Source: Caballeronia insecticola (GTDB lineage: Bacteria > Pseudomonadota > Gammaproteobacteria > Burkholderiales > Burkholderiaceae). From it: 64,000 bases of DNA. The position numbers and the translations under genes are program-made. The stretch covers positions 245,693 through 309,692 of the forward strand of contig NC_021295.1 in assembly GCF_000402035.1 (NCBI RefSeq), given 5' to 3'. Positions within the stretch are counted from its first letter, which is position 1. Each line of letters starts with the position of its first letter. The notes beneath the pieces are model-generated. The model did no database searches and was not told where the DNA came from. It saw only the letters and a list, made by a program, of their open reading frames with translations. Below are positions 9,222-18,229 of this stretch, in pieces.

Positions 9222-10505
9222 CTAAACGAGCTGTGCAGCCGCGCGCCTCTCGCGACGGTTGATTCGTAACACGACAAACGACGCAACGATGCACAAACCT
9301 CCGGAAAGCATCGTCGTCACGGTGTAAGTTCCAAGGCTCGCTCGCAGCATGCCGGCGCCCAGGGTCGCAAACGCAGCGCCTAACTGATGTCCTGCCACGA
9401 TCCAGCCGAATACCACGGGTGCAGCTTCCTTCCCATATCGATCGGTGGTCAGCCGTACGGTCGGTGCGACCGTTGCAACCCAGTCAAGTCCGTAGAAGAC
9501 CGCAAACAACGGCAAGCCAAAAAAGTCGATGCCGAAGGCGTAAGGCAAATACATTAAGGACAATCCCCGCAAGCCGTAATACCAGAACAGCAGAACACGG
9601 GAATTGAAGCGGTCTGAAAGCCACCCGGAAAGCGTCGTTCCGATGAGATCAAACACCCCCATTGCGGCAAGCAACGATGCACCCTGCACCTCCGACATCC
9701 CATAGTCGCCGCACATTGCGATCAGATGCGTACCGACATAGCCATTCGTACTGGCGCCGCATATGAAGAAGCTCGCAAAGAGGAGCCAGAAATCCTTTGT
9801 TTTGCTCGCCGACATCAGAGTGCTGAACGCGATGGCGATGGGATTATTCGTCGTTTCATCGGAAGGCGCCGGAAAATCCGCGGATTCTCCGTATGTCTTT
9901 AGTCCGATGCTTTGGGGGCGCTCGGGTAGCAATAGAGCAACCAGCGGGATCACTGCCGCGGCGATACCTGCAACGACAAAGACGACCAGGCGCCAACCGA
10001 ACCGCTCGGAGATTGCCGCGAGCATGGGCAAAAACACCAGGCTGCCGGTTGCCGTACTCGCGGTCAGGAGACCCATTACGAGACCGCGGTGGGTCGTGAA
10101 CCAGCGATTGACGATGGTTGCCGACAATGTCAGCGCTGCCACGCCTGTCGCGCCACCGATCATCACGCCCCACAGGATGATCATCTGCCACGGGTGTGAC
10201 ATCATCGACGAGAGCCCGACACCTACGGCGATCGTCGTCAGTGCGGTAAGGATTGTCGGACGCACGCCAAAGCGCTGCATGGCAGCCGCGGCAAACGGAC
10301 CCATGAGTCCGTATAGCGCGATATCGATGGAGATGGCCAAGGAGATGGTCGTGCGGCTCCAGCCGAACTCGCGCTCAAGCGGCACCATCAACACGCTCGG
10401 CGTCGCCTGCGTGCCCGCAGCGACAAGAAGGACCAGAAATACGATTCCCACGGCTAACCAGGCGTAGTGAAAACGCTTTCCAACAATAGGTGCTGCCCCG
10501 TTCAT
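9222..10505 (-). CDS. MFS transporter, OFA/monocarboxylate-porter-like
   Basis: From the ATG at 10505 the protein is 427 residues with about twelve membrane helices. This start is preferred over a 38-codon-longer frame because GGAG stands five bases upstream and the extension is basic and non-membrane. The opening YAWLAVGIVFLVLLVAAG, the FGWSRTTISLAISI segment and the large fourth-fifth helix region resemble oxalate/formate and monocarboxylate porters. It is a single gene with no enzyme partner next to it. The leader upstream carries two short tandem duplications (10543-10605). The substrate is probably a small carboxylate, by inference only. Confidence 0.82.
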   Translation of the reverse strand: MNGAAPIVGKRFHYAWLAVGIVFLVLLVAAGTQATPSVLMVPLEREFGWSRTTISLAISIDIALYGLMGPFAAAAMQRFGVRPTILTALTTIAVGVGLSSMMSHPWQMIILWGVMIGGATGVAALTLSATIVNRWFTTHRGLVMGLLTASTATGSLVFLPMLAAISERFGWRLVVFVVAGIAAAVIPLVALLLPERPQSIGLKTYGESADFPAPSDETTNNPIAIAFSTLMSASKTKDFWLLFASFFICGASTNGYVGTHLIAMCGDYGMSEVQGASLLAAMGVFDLIGTTLSGWLSDRFNSRVLLFWYYGLRGLSLMYLPYAFGIDFFGLPLFAVFYGLDWVATVAPTVRLTTDRYGKEAAPVVFGWIVAGHQLGAAFATLGAGMLRASLGTYTVTTMLSGGLCIVASFVVLRINRRERRAAAQLV

Positions 10506-10542
10506 TTGTTCTCCGAGTGCGGACCTCACGCGCTTGCGCATC

Positions 10543-10605
10543 GACACATCGACACATCGATCTTTGCGCGGCGGCCAAAGAGACACGCTTGTGAGACACG
10601 CTTGT
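10543..10605. repeat. Two short tandem duplications in the leader of the MFS gene
   Basis: The octamer GACACATC occurs twice head to tail at 10543-10558, and the 13-mer GAGACACGCTTGT occurs twice head to tail at 10580-10605. Both are exact. They lie 38-100 bp upstream of the MFS start codon at 10505. Such repeats can expand or contract by slippage and may alter promoter or leader spacing. The rest of 10606-10963 (about 360 bp) shows no gene. Confidence 0.75.
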
Positions 10606-10963
10606 GACTCAACTGTCACAACAAGGTTGCGATGGTAGTCATCGGCTCAGCGCAGTGTCAAGCGTTCCCGCTCAATAAAGAGGGACTTGATTGTCTATCT
10701 ATTACGCATGACTTGTGGATTTCGCATATACTTCTGATGCAAAAATTCTGGCCTCCACGCGTCGCTCTCTCGCGCTGAGCATTTGGCGAACAAATCCAGG
10801 AATGCTGACCCGATTCGTCTCGTGTCACCCATGGAAGGTGGACAAGAACATGGTCAAGCGTGCCGCTTTCGGATGCGGTCAGGAACTTATGTGACGCGGG
10901 CCTGATTGGCGAGCGTCTGCAAGGCCTCAGCCGGTTTCCGGGTGAGGCTTACTTGACACGACT

Positions 10964-12013
10964 TCAGCCTTTGAGCCCTTCCTCAAGCTCGGCAAAGGCG
11001 TCGGCATGCGCTTCGAGCGCGCGGCTTACCTCGGGAAGCGCCCGACGAATCATCGGCCGTGCAGAACGGGGAAGCTCCGCGCACGCGAGTTCGATTTCGC
11101 CGCTCCTGTGCTCACCGAGCATCGCGAGCAACACGCACGCCTGCTGGATGTCCTTCTGTGACTTCACCAGCATGTTGGTACGCAAACGCGAGACGAGGAT
11201 CTTGTGGATCGCGAAGCGCGCGGGTTCCGGTACCCGCACCGGCACGGCTCCGTGTCTTGAGATCAACGTTCCCATATGAGACTGAGCAAGAAGGTAAGCG
11301 AGATAAGGCAGGCCGCTTGCGTGTGCGCTGAGTTCGGGCACAGCGACGATAGGAAACGTATTGTCCTTCGACGGCACGAGCAGATCGACGTGAAAACGCG
11401 TTCGGCCTGCCTGCTTGAACGACGTGGACGGGTCGGCTCGGTTGAACCCGGGCACAGGTACGAAGTCGATGCCCGTCTCTTTCAGGATATCGAGCAGACC
11501 TCCGGAGGGTATGCCTCGCAGTGCGAGCTGACGAGCGCGGGCGATATCGATGTCCTCGGTCTCATACGCCAGCGCCTTGATGCCGAGACTGTTGAGCAGC
11601 ACGGCATACGCGTGTGAACCCACGAGCACTGCACCCGCCTGAAAGAGTCCATGGTTATAAAGGACGGCCATGGTCGAGTACGTCTTGTTGTCGGCGACCT
11701 GAAAATTGAGCTTCGCGAGCTCGCGGATGCGCCCGATCAGGTCTTTTGCTTCATCGATCTGCAGTCGCACCGCTGTGACGTACTCCTCGGCCGCCGGTTC
11801 GCCCTTGGGCCCGCCCAGGCTCTCCTGCTGCCGCTTGCCTTCGGCGTTCATGAACTGGCGGGCGTAGTAGACGGCATCGCCACGCTTGTGTTCGATGATC
11901 GTTCCTGGCGCACCCACCAGCACCCGCGGCTGCGCCGCGCAAGCCTGCTCGATGTTCGCGTATTGGGAGTTGAACGCCTGATCGTGCCGCTGATAGATCG
12001 GAAAGCCATTCAT
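10964..12013 (-). CDS. GSU2403-family nucleotidyltransferase-fold protein
   Basis: A 349-residue protein. A nucleotidyltransferase core is visible: GSHAYAVLLNSLG at residues 132-144 (the GS loop) and EDIDIA at 153-158, giving the paired acidic metal ligands. The first 100 residues form a family-specific region with GTIIEHKRGDAVYYARQFM. This fits the GSU2403 family (PF12281), distant relatives of polymerase-beta-type toxins and AbiEii/MNT enzymes. No antitoxin-like or HTH gene is adjacent. Two identically spaced inverted repeats sit right at its start (12025-12096), so the gene is probably tightly repressed. Its biochemical target is unknown. There is no obvious Shine-Dalgarno at the ATG at 12013. 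Confidence 0.78.
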   Translation of the reverse strand: MNGFPIYQRHDQAFNSQYANIEQACAAQPRVLVGAPGTIIEHKRGDAVYYARQFMNAEGKRQQESLGGPKGEPAAEEYVTAVRLQIDEAKDLIGRIRELAKLNFQVADNKTYSTMAVLYNHGLFQAGAVLVGSHAYAVLLNSLGIKALAYETEDIDIARARQLALRGIPSGGLLDILKETGIDFVPVPGFNRADPSTSFKQAGRTRFHVDLLVPSKDNTFPIVAVPELSAHASGLPYLAYLLAQSHMGTLISRHGAVPVRVPEPARFAIHKILVSRLRTNMLVKSQKDIQQACVLLAMLGEHRSGEIELACAELPRSARPMIRRALPEVSRALEAHADAFAELEEGLKG

Positions 12014-12024
12014 GATCGGAAAGA

Positions 12025-12096
12025 TTGCAGTAGTTTTTTAGATTGTACTGCAAGAACTTTCGAAAAATTGCAGTAATTTTTGTGAAACTACTGCAA
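12025..12096 (-). promoter_or_regulatory. Two tandem inverted repeats, likely operator of the nucleotidyltransferase gene
   Basis: TTGCAGTA (12025-12032) pairs with TACTGCAA (12046-12053), and a second exact TTGCAGTA (12068-12075) pairs with TACTGCAA (12089-12096). Both units have 13-base spacers. The four half-sites start 21, 22 and 21 bp apart, about two helical turns each, all on one face of the DNA. The first unit begins 12 bp upstream of the start codon at 12013. The arrangement is that of a cooperative repressor operator. The binding protein is not known. Confidence 0.7.
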
Positions 12097-12466
12097 GGCG
12101 CCATTCAACCGACGCTGGCGACACACCATCCCAGCCACATGATTTGCTCAACCAGAAACAACAGACGGCGCAAAGGAGCATGGTATCGCTCCCTACGTCA
12201 TCGCCGAGCGCGTGCGACATGGCTGATGCAAAGACTCGTTGTATTCGTCCATGCCCAGTCGAGCGTCGCGCATCGGCACGCATCACTCATGCTGGGGAGA
12301 CGCCCATCCTCCGGCGGAAGAGCAGCGAAAGCTGGCGCCTTGCGGATCCAGTGGACCGATATCACGCATGCGCAGTCCGCCGCCTTTCAGCGCGCGCGGC
12401 TACGAGAATCGCAATGAGCGTATGCCCGGCAACCAGCGAGACATCGTGAGCGTTAGCGGTCGGGAC
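12097..12466. other. No gene recognised
   Basis: About 370 bp between the operator-like repeats and the end of the next LysR gene. Open frames here are short, lack family resemblance and have no ribosome sites. Nothing further was seen. Confidence 0.6.
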
Positions 12467-13387
12467 TCAGCGCCTTTTCTGCTTGCCGAATCGCGAGAGC
12501 GACTCCCTGAGACGCGGCGCGGCGAAGTCGATGAAATGCCGCAGCTTCACGGCCATCAGGTTCCTGGACACATGCACCAGATGGACGGGTACAGGATCGA
12601 TTTCGAATTGCGGCAGGAGGATTTCGAGTTGTCCGTTGCGCAGCGCCTCGTCGGCGTCGTGCTCGAACACATAGGTGATGCCCGCGCCGTCCGCTGCGGC
12701 GCTCACAGCGGCATCGGGCGACGTGACCTCGAGCCGGGGCTTCACCGCCAGCAGGTAGACCTTATGAGTCGATGGAAGCCGGAAGCGCCATGGCGACAGG
12801 AACGGGCTATTGAAGACGACGCACGGATACTTTACGAGTTCATCGGGCTCGCGCGGAGCCGTGTGTCTTGCGAGAAGGGCTGGACTCGCGCACACGATCG
12901 GGCGCAATGACCCGACGCGCGTGGCGATCATGTTGCTGTCCGCCAGTTCGCCAATGCGCACGGCGAGATCGGCATGCGAATCGATGAGGTCGATATTGCG
13001 GTCGGAAAGAAGCAGCCGCACGGTAATGTCCGGATACCGTTCCAGGAACTGGTTGATGACTGGCAAGACATGCAGGCGGCCTAGTTGCACGGGTGCGGTG
13101 ACGACCAGTTCGCCTCTGGCAGTGGCGAACTCACCGGTGGCTTCATGCTCCTGTTCACGCACGAGATCGAGAATGCGCCGCGCGGCCGCGACGTACGACA
13201 TGCCTGCGTCGGTCAGCGTTAGCTTGCGCGTGGTGCGTATGAGCAACCGGGTTCCGAGCATCTCCTCGAGGTCGGCGACCTTGCGCGTGAGCGTGCTGAC
13301 CGGAATCTTCAACTCACGAGCCGCTGCCGACAGGCTTCCCCTGTCCACAGCAGTCACTAGCATTCCCATGGCGTCTAGTCGGTCCAC
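12467..13387 (-). CDS. LysR-family transcriptional regulator
   Basis: A 306-residue LysR protein. The N-terminal helix-turn-helix reads GSLSAAARELKIPVSTLTRK at about residues 17-36, followed by the wing EEMLGTRLLIRTTRKLTLTD. The effector domain from about residue 92 starts GELVVTAPVQLGRLHVLPV, typical of the CrgA/DsdC-like branch that often acts on nearby genes. The ATG at 13387 is used. No divergently placed target is evident, because the next gene leftwards is the nucleotidyltransferase on the same strand and rightwards a small secreted protein. Its role is therefore open. Confidence 0.88.
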   Translation of the reverse strand: MDRLDAMGMLVTAVDRGSLSAAARELKIPVSTLTRKVADLEEMLGTRLLIRTTRKLTLTDAGMSYVAAARRILDLVREQEHEATGEFATARGELVVTAPVQLGRLHVLPVINQFLERYPDITVRLLLSDRNIDLIDSHADLAVRIGELADSNMIATRVGSLRPIVCASPALLARHTAPREPDELVKYPCVVFNSPFLSPWRFRLPSTHKVYLLAVKPRLEVTSPDAAVSAAADGAGITYVFEHDADEALRNGQLEILLPQFEIDPVPVHLVHVSRNLMAVKLRHFIDFAAPRLRESLSRFGKQKRR

Positions 13388-13758
13388 CGCGATTGCTCAC
13401 GCAGAATATCGTCGCATTATTGTAAGTGAAGTAGCCGGCAGAGACTCGGCTGCGTCCACGGGTGTTTCACTACCCGCCACATGCTTGATCAATGGAGCTC
13501 CGGTCAAGTCGCGGCGGTAGCTTGCGCGAACAATAGAAGGTCCCGAATTGCTTTGGAATCTTCACGCGCAAAAGCTGTCGCATAAGTCGAATCATTGAAG
13601 TGCCTCGATCCGCCCGACACGACGGCTATCTCGTCGACTGAATCCAGATGGGAAAAGTCGAGCCGATGCCGGATTGACGGCATTCAGGCCTTCTGCCGCC
13701 TGCAATCCCTGAGAAGTTATGTAGATGCGCCAGACGCTTAAACCGACCCCGACTGCCG

Positions 13759-13786
13759 CTCCAAGCACCCGAAGAGGTGCTTGGAG
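13759..13786 (-). terminator. Perfect 11-bp hairpin downstream of the DUF4148 gene
   Basis: CTCCAAGCACC (13759-13769) and GGTGCTTGGAG (13776-13786) form an exact inverted repeat with a six-base loop, 14 bp past the stop codon of the minus-strand gene at 13801. There is no U-run, so it may stabilise the 3' end or act with Rho rather than being a classical terminator. The rest of 13388-13800 holds no gene. Confidence 0.5.
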
Positions 13787-13800
13787 AACTACCATGACGC

Positions 13801-14109
13801 TCAAGGGCGGCTGACGTTAAGTGGACTGGGGGTAATCGCTCGTCCCGAACTGGAAGTATCACCGCTTACGCCACCTACGGCAGTCGCGCCCGCCTCTTCC
13901 CGCTGCGTTCTCAACCGCTCCTGCGCCGCAAGAATATTGCTCGGGTACGTCGCATGATCGCTCGATGGGTTGTAACCGGCTTGCTCCAACTGGACCAACT
14001 CCGCCTTTACTTCGGCACGAGTCAATCCACTGGCTTCATCGGCATGCGCAAGCGTGGGGGCAATTGCGGCAGAAGCGAAAACAAGAGTAGCAGTGATCGA
14101 TTTAAGCAT
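13801..14109 (-). CDS. DUF4148 domain-containing small exported protein
   Basis: A 102-residue protein with a clear signal peptide (residues 1-23, MLKSITATLVFASAAIAPTL then AHA-D). The mature part GLTRAEVKAELVQLEQAGYN is the DUF4148 core (PF13663), followed by the usual YPSNILAAQERLRTQ stretch and a low-complexity tail. This family is abundant and multicopy in Burkholderia and relatives. The proteins are predicted to be periplasmic and their function is unknown. The gene stands alone, with a strong hairpin after its stop codon. Confidence 0.88.
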   Translation of the reverse strand: MLKSITATLVFASAAIAPTLAHADEASGLTRAEVKAELVQLEQAGYNPSSDHATYPSNILAAQERLRTQREEAGATAVGGVSGDTSSSGRAITPSPLNVSRP

Positions 14110-15418
14110 TTGATTCTATGAGTCTATAACGGGTTGGGTCATCGAAGTCCTGGCAGCTCATCTGCCCTCGATTCGAATGAAGTTTAAGCGCGCAGGTTCT
14201 CGAGAAAAATCCGCGTTCGCCTAAAACAAAATTCTCAAAGATCGCAACAATCCAGTTTTCGATTTATTTGGCCAACAACAATCGCGCAGCTATCGGAGCG
14301 CGTGCTGACATTGCCTTCACCCGTGGACCTCTCATCGAGGGGCAGTGCGGATCTGCGCCACGCGAGTCTGCGTTCGTCCGTCATCCAGTGGAACATCACT
14401 GCCACACGAGATATACCGCTTGGTATGTTTCAGTGACGATGGGATTGGCTGATTGAGCGATCCTCCCCCTGCCCACACCTTGATTGAATATGTGCTTCTA
14501 CAATTTTAATTCGCGAGGGTTTTGCAATTGGCGTGCGACCATACGCCTCTCGACGATTCGATGAGACGACACCCAATCGGCGCCCCTCAAACCAACGAGA
14601 ATCATTTGTATTTGAAAGGAATTTGATTCATCAACTGTCCTGCTCTCTGGCGCTCTTGTCGTCGAGCAGAACCCGCCAGGTACGGCGCGTCAGGCCGAGT
14701 GCATGTGGCGGAAGCCAGACTCATTTCGATCAACGATCGCGCCTCGAACCGTACCGCTTGAAATGACCTTCGGCTCATAGGCGACGCGCTTCGTCGAGCG
14801 AGCCGTCATGGCAAAGACCGACCATCAACGATAACTACATTTCGTGAAGACAACCACCATAGCGATTCGGGTCGCATTTGCGCGCCCGTAACGATGTTGA
14901 CTAACAGTGCCGTACTCCTCACCGCGCTCTCCGCGATCGCCGGACTACCGATTTCAAGCTTTGCCCAGGGCACCGCTCAATTGAGCGATCGTTCCAAGGA
15001 AGCAGCCGGCGATTGCGGCCGGACACGGGGTCCGACTGATCGGACTGGGCAAGACAACCGATTTAAATGGCCTGGCCCTCGCGGCGCTCGCTGCCCTCAC
15101 GATCATTGCCACCCTGTGCGAACGGCCTGAATGAGCAGCCTGGAGGCGAGACTCCAATCATATGGTCCGGTCTGGGATTTATGCGGCATCTCGGACCAGG
15201 CCGCGCGCGGGCCCACCCGGATAGCCCCGCGAAGCATTTGAATCCTGCGCCATCGTATCGAGCAACGCGCAAAGCCTTTTCCTCGACGTCATGGACGGAT
15301 TGATCACACTCCGTCGAGCCTCATCGACAGGATTCACAGATTTGCACCCCGGACGCAAAAATCGGCCGCGATCAGGTGACGACTCCGCATCGCAGCCGAG
15401 ACCTGTCGACGCCTCAGA
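14110..15418. other. 1.3-kb stretch without a confident gene; possible remnant at 14894-15131
   Basis: Only short frames are present. At 14894 an ATG opens a signal-peptide-like sequence (MLTNSAVLLTALSAIAGLP, then SSFAQG) whose frame becomes arginine-rich and non-protein-like after about 40 codons. In another frame the stretch ending at about 15131 reads as a hydrophobic segment (LNGLALAALAALTIIATL) and a stop. This could be the two halves of a small exported or membrane gene broken by a frameshift, but it may be chance. Nothing else was seen. Confidence 0.35.
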
Positions 15419-17104
15419 CTAATGATCGACAGCTTGCGCTGCCATGATCCCCGTTTCCGAATTGAAGACCTGCAGTGCGAACGCATCGCGCTCGCGCCGG
15501 GCTCGCGCACTTTGATCCAATAGCGAGAAGATCCAGATGCCGGAGAACGCCAGCGGAACCGAAATCAGTGCCGCATTATCCAGCGCGACCAGGGCTTTCG
15601 AATGATGAAGCACATCGACCCACACCGCCTTCGAGAGAATCGTCAATAGAACCGAGGACACCAGTCCCAAAGCGCCACCGATGACGGCGCCACGGGTCGT
15701 CATGCCGCGCCAGAAAATCGACAAGGCCAGCACCGGGAAATTCGCGCTCGCCGCAACTGAAGCCACGAGACCGGTAAGAAAGGCGACGTTACTATTCTCG
15801 AAGATCACACCGAGTCCGATCGCGACTACGCTCAGTACCAGCGCGGCGATTCGCGAGATACGAATTTCCCGCTTTTCATCGCTGTTACCTCGCGCCAGCC
15901 AGCAGCCGTAAAGATCGTGAGAGATCGTAGCCGCGCCGGAGAGTGTCAGTCCGGCCACAACGGCGAGAATCGTCGCAAATGTCACCGCAGCAATGAACCC
16001 GTAGAACAGATTTCCGCCCAGCGCCTGCGCGAGTTTCACGGCGGCCATATTCGAACCGCCCATCAGATCCTGCGTCAGATTGAAACTGCCGTTCGCCGCG
16101 GTTCTGAAGAATTCCGGGTGGTCCGCCAGCAAAGCGATTGCAGAGAACCCGATGATAAAGGTCAGCAAGTAGAAGTAGCCGATGAAACCCGTTGCAACGA
16201 ACACGGACTTGCGTGCCTCCTTCGCGTTCGGAACAGTGAAGAATCGCATGAGGATATGAGGATATCCCGCGGTACCGAACATCAACGCGATGCCCAGCGA
16301 CAGCGCGTTCAGCGGATCCTTCAGCATTTTGCCCGGCCCCATGATGCTGAGCGCCGCCGGGTGCACGTCGACGGCTCGCCGAAACATCGCCTCCGGACTA
16401 AAACCGAACTGAGCGAGTGCGATGATCGACATGAAAGTTGCACCGCACAGCAACAACACGGCCTTGATGATCTGCACCCAGCTCGTAGCCGTCATGCCCC
16501 CGAAGAACACATAGACGACCATCAAGGCGCCGACGATACTCACGGCCATCCAGTACGGCAAGCCGAAAAGCAGCTGAATCAGCTTCCCCGCGCCCACCAT
16601 CTGCCCCACCATGTAAAAGATCACGATGATGAGCGACGTGCTTGCGGTCAAAAGTCGAATCGGGGCCTGCTCGAAACGATAAGCCACCACGTCGATAAAG
16701 GTGAATTTCCCGAGATTGCGCAAGGGCTCCGCAAGCAGGAACATCACAAACGGCCAGCCTACTAGAAAGCCGATGGAGTAAATGAGGCCATCGAAACCGA
16801 ACACGAACACCATTCCTGAAATACCCAGAAATGATGCCGCGGACATGAAATCGCCGGAGAGCGCGAGCCCGTTCTGAAAGCCGGAAAGACCGTTGCCTGC
16901 GCTATAGAAATCCCTGGCGGTCCTCGTTTTGCGGGCCGCCCAACGCGTTATGCCAAGTGTGACGAGTACAAACAGGACGAAGGTCCCGATTGCAACCGGA
17001 TTCAATACGGAACGCTCAGAGGTCAATCCCGAGATTCCAGCGGCATGCACCGGTCCGGTCAGGAGGATCACCGGTGCAAGCGATAAGAGACGAAAGTGCT
17101 TCAT
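15419..17104 (-). CDS. actP: ActP-type cation/acetate symporter (sodium:solute symporter family)
   Basis: A 561-residue membrane protein of the SSS family with about 13-14 helices and a cleavable-looking N-terminus (residues 1-21). The sequences DFYSAGNGLSGFQNGLALSGDFMSAASFLGI and AGLTLSGAATISHDLYG match ActP, which imports acetate and other short monocarboxylates with a cation. Its start lies 3 bp after the DUF485 gene stop, the usual yjcH-actP pair. It is downstream of, and on the same strand as, the dimethylformamidase operon, separated by about 330 bp. It may supply or recover a carboxylate product such as formate, acetate or pyruvate, but that is inference. Confidence 0.92.
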   Translation of the reverse strand: MKHFRLLSLAPVILLTGPVHAAGISGLTSERSVLNPVAIGTFVLFVLVTLGITRWAARKTRTARDFYSAGNGLSGFQNGLALSGDFMSAASFLGISGMVFVFGFDGLIYSIGFLVGWPFVMFLLAEPLRNLGKFTFIDVVAYRFEQAPIRLLTASTSLIIVIFYMVGQMVGAGKLIQLLFGLPYWMAVSIVGALMVVYVFFGGMTATSWVQIIKAVLLLCGATFMSIIALAQFGFSPEAMFRRAVDVHPAALSIMGPGKMLKDPLNALSLGIALMFGTAGYPHILMRFFTVPNAKEARKSVFVATGFIGYFYLLTFIIGFSAIALLADHPEFFRTAANGSFNLTQDLMGGSNMAAVKLAQALGGNLFYGFIAAVTFATILAVVAGLTLSGAATISHDLYGCWLARGNSDEKREIRISRIAALVLSVVAIGLGVIFENSNVAFLTGLVASVAASANFPVLALSIFWRGMTTRGAVIGGALGLVSSVLLTILSKAVWVDVLHHSKALVALDNAALISVPLAFSGIWIFSLLDQSARARRERDAFALQVFNSETGIMAAQAVDH

Positions 17105-17106
17105 CG

Positions 17107-17424
17107 TCAGTCTCCCCGTCCGGCAGAAACAAGCAGCGAGCTCATTGCGGGATCGAACGTACGATTCGCACGCAGCACATAAAATCCCGTCATGGCCACC
17201 GAGCCGATGACGATGCCGATGCCCACGACGATTCCAGTGCTGATGACTCCGCCCCTGAAAAACGGGCGCGCAAGCATATGCGGCGCGAGAGCGACCAGCA
17301 GAATGAAGCCGTAGTAGATCAGCGTCATCAGCGCCGTCATGGTCAGTCTGAACCGGCGACGCGATGCCACGAGCTTCCTGTACGTCGCACTGGCTTCCAT
17401 CTGATCGATGTCCGATTGTTGCAT
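17107..17424 (-). CDS. DUF485 (YjcH-like) membrane protein
   Basis: A 105-residue protein with two hydrophobic helices (about residues 34-54 and 66-88) and the conserved FRLTMTALMTLIYYGFILLVALAP stretch of DUF485 (PF04341). In Escherichia coli yjcH precedes actP in the acs operon, and the same order and near overlap are seen here. It is probably an accessory subunit or partner of the carrier. The start codon ATG has GGAGAG a few bases upstream. Confidence 0.9.
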   Translation of the reverse strand: MQQSDIDQMEASATYRKLVASRRRFRLTMTALMTLIYYGFILLVALAPHMLARPFFRGGVISTGIVVGIGIVIGSVAMTGFYVLRANRTFDPAMSSLLVSAGRGD

Positions 17425-17725
17425 TGCTCTCCTCCGAATGTGTCCAATAATGTCAATACGAATGTGGCCACCGCTGAATCGCTAAAGTTTCAACATCTCA
17501 AAAATCAACCTGCGCGCTTCGGAGAAGCGTAGTAGCGAGTCGTGCAGCACCGCTCACGCGCCTACCATCAGGCTTCGTTCAATTGCAAGTCAAAGCCTGG
17601 AATTGAACTCCGTCTTACCTTGCATTCCTAATTGTTTTCGAATGAGCAATCTTCTCTCGACCATCTCTCGTCAGTCGCTGATGCTTCCTGCAAACGCAAC
17701 AGCGACGGCGGTTACAGCGTCTTAC

Positions 17726-17745
17726 GCTCCCTCGACGGAGGGAGC
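17726..17745 (-). terminator. 8-bp hairpin after the last gene of the dimethylformamidase operon
   Basis: GCTCCCTC and GAGGGAGC form an exact inverted repeat with a four-base loop, beginning 8 bp after the stop codon at 17753. There is no U-run, so it may be a Rho-assisted end or a processing hairpin. Together with the 328-bp gap it suggests that the DUF485-actP pair has its own promoter. No gene was seen in 17425-17752. Confidence 0.5.
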
Positions 17746-17752
17746 ACGGATC

Positions 17753-18187
17753 TCAGACGAACAATGAGTCGGGAGCCTCGCCTTCCGGCCAGGCATTGAA
17801 GGTCGCCTCCCAGTAAACGCATTTCTCTTTCTGGATTTCGATGAACTCGATGCCGCGCCCCTTCATCGACTTGCCGGTCTTGCTGTCGGTCCACGAGGCC
17901 GTCCACGAGCAAATGATGGTGGACCCTACGACGCCACGGAGCGTCTTCTTGAGTTGGTAGCCCTTCTGGCGCGCCAGTCGGGCGAGAATGAAGGCCTTGA
18001 GGTCCGTCTTGCCTTGGATGCGCGGCAGATCCGCGAATTCCACGACGATGTCGTCGGCGAAGCCCTGCATGTAGTTGTCGATATCGCCGGTGTTCCATTG
18101 TTTCTGGTATCCGGCGAGCAGCGCTTCCGCCTGCGACCAGGTCATCTGTTCGGTCGCGTCGGTCTGCGGGGTGACAATAGCGTTCAT
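17753..18187 (-). CDS. NTF2/SnoaL-fold protein
   Basis: A 144-residue protein with the cone-shaped NTF2-like pattern: an N-terminal helix (EQMTWSQAEALLAGYQKQWNTGD), then DIVVEFADLPRIQGKTDLKAF, and strands ending in CVYWEATFNAW. The GKTDLKAFI stretch is the usual turn before the central sheet. An excellent ribosome site (AAGGAG, eight bases before ATG) is present. It follows the unknown 178-residue gene by 42 bp and is the last member of the operon. The family covers small isomerases, dehydratases and ligand-binding proteins, so a catalytic role on the amide or one of its products is possible but unproven. Confidence 0.82.
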   Translation of the reverse strand: MNAIVTPQTDATEQMTWSQAEALLAGYQKQWNTGDIDNYMQGFADDIVVEFADLPRIQGKTDLKAFILARLARQKGYQLKKTLRGVVGSTIICSWTASWTDSKTGKSMKGRGIEFIEIQKEKCVYWEATFNAWPEGEAPDSLFV

Positions 18188-18229
18188 AGATTCAACTCCT
18201 TATTTGCGTGGGTTTGTTCGCTTGGCAAC

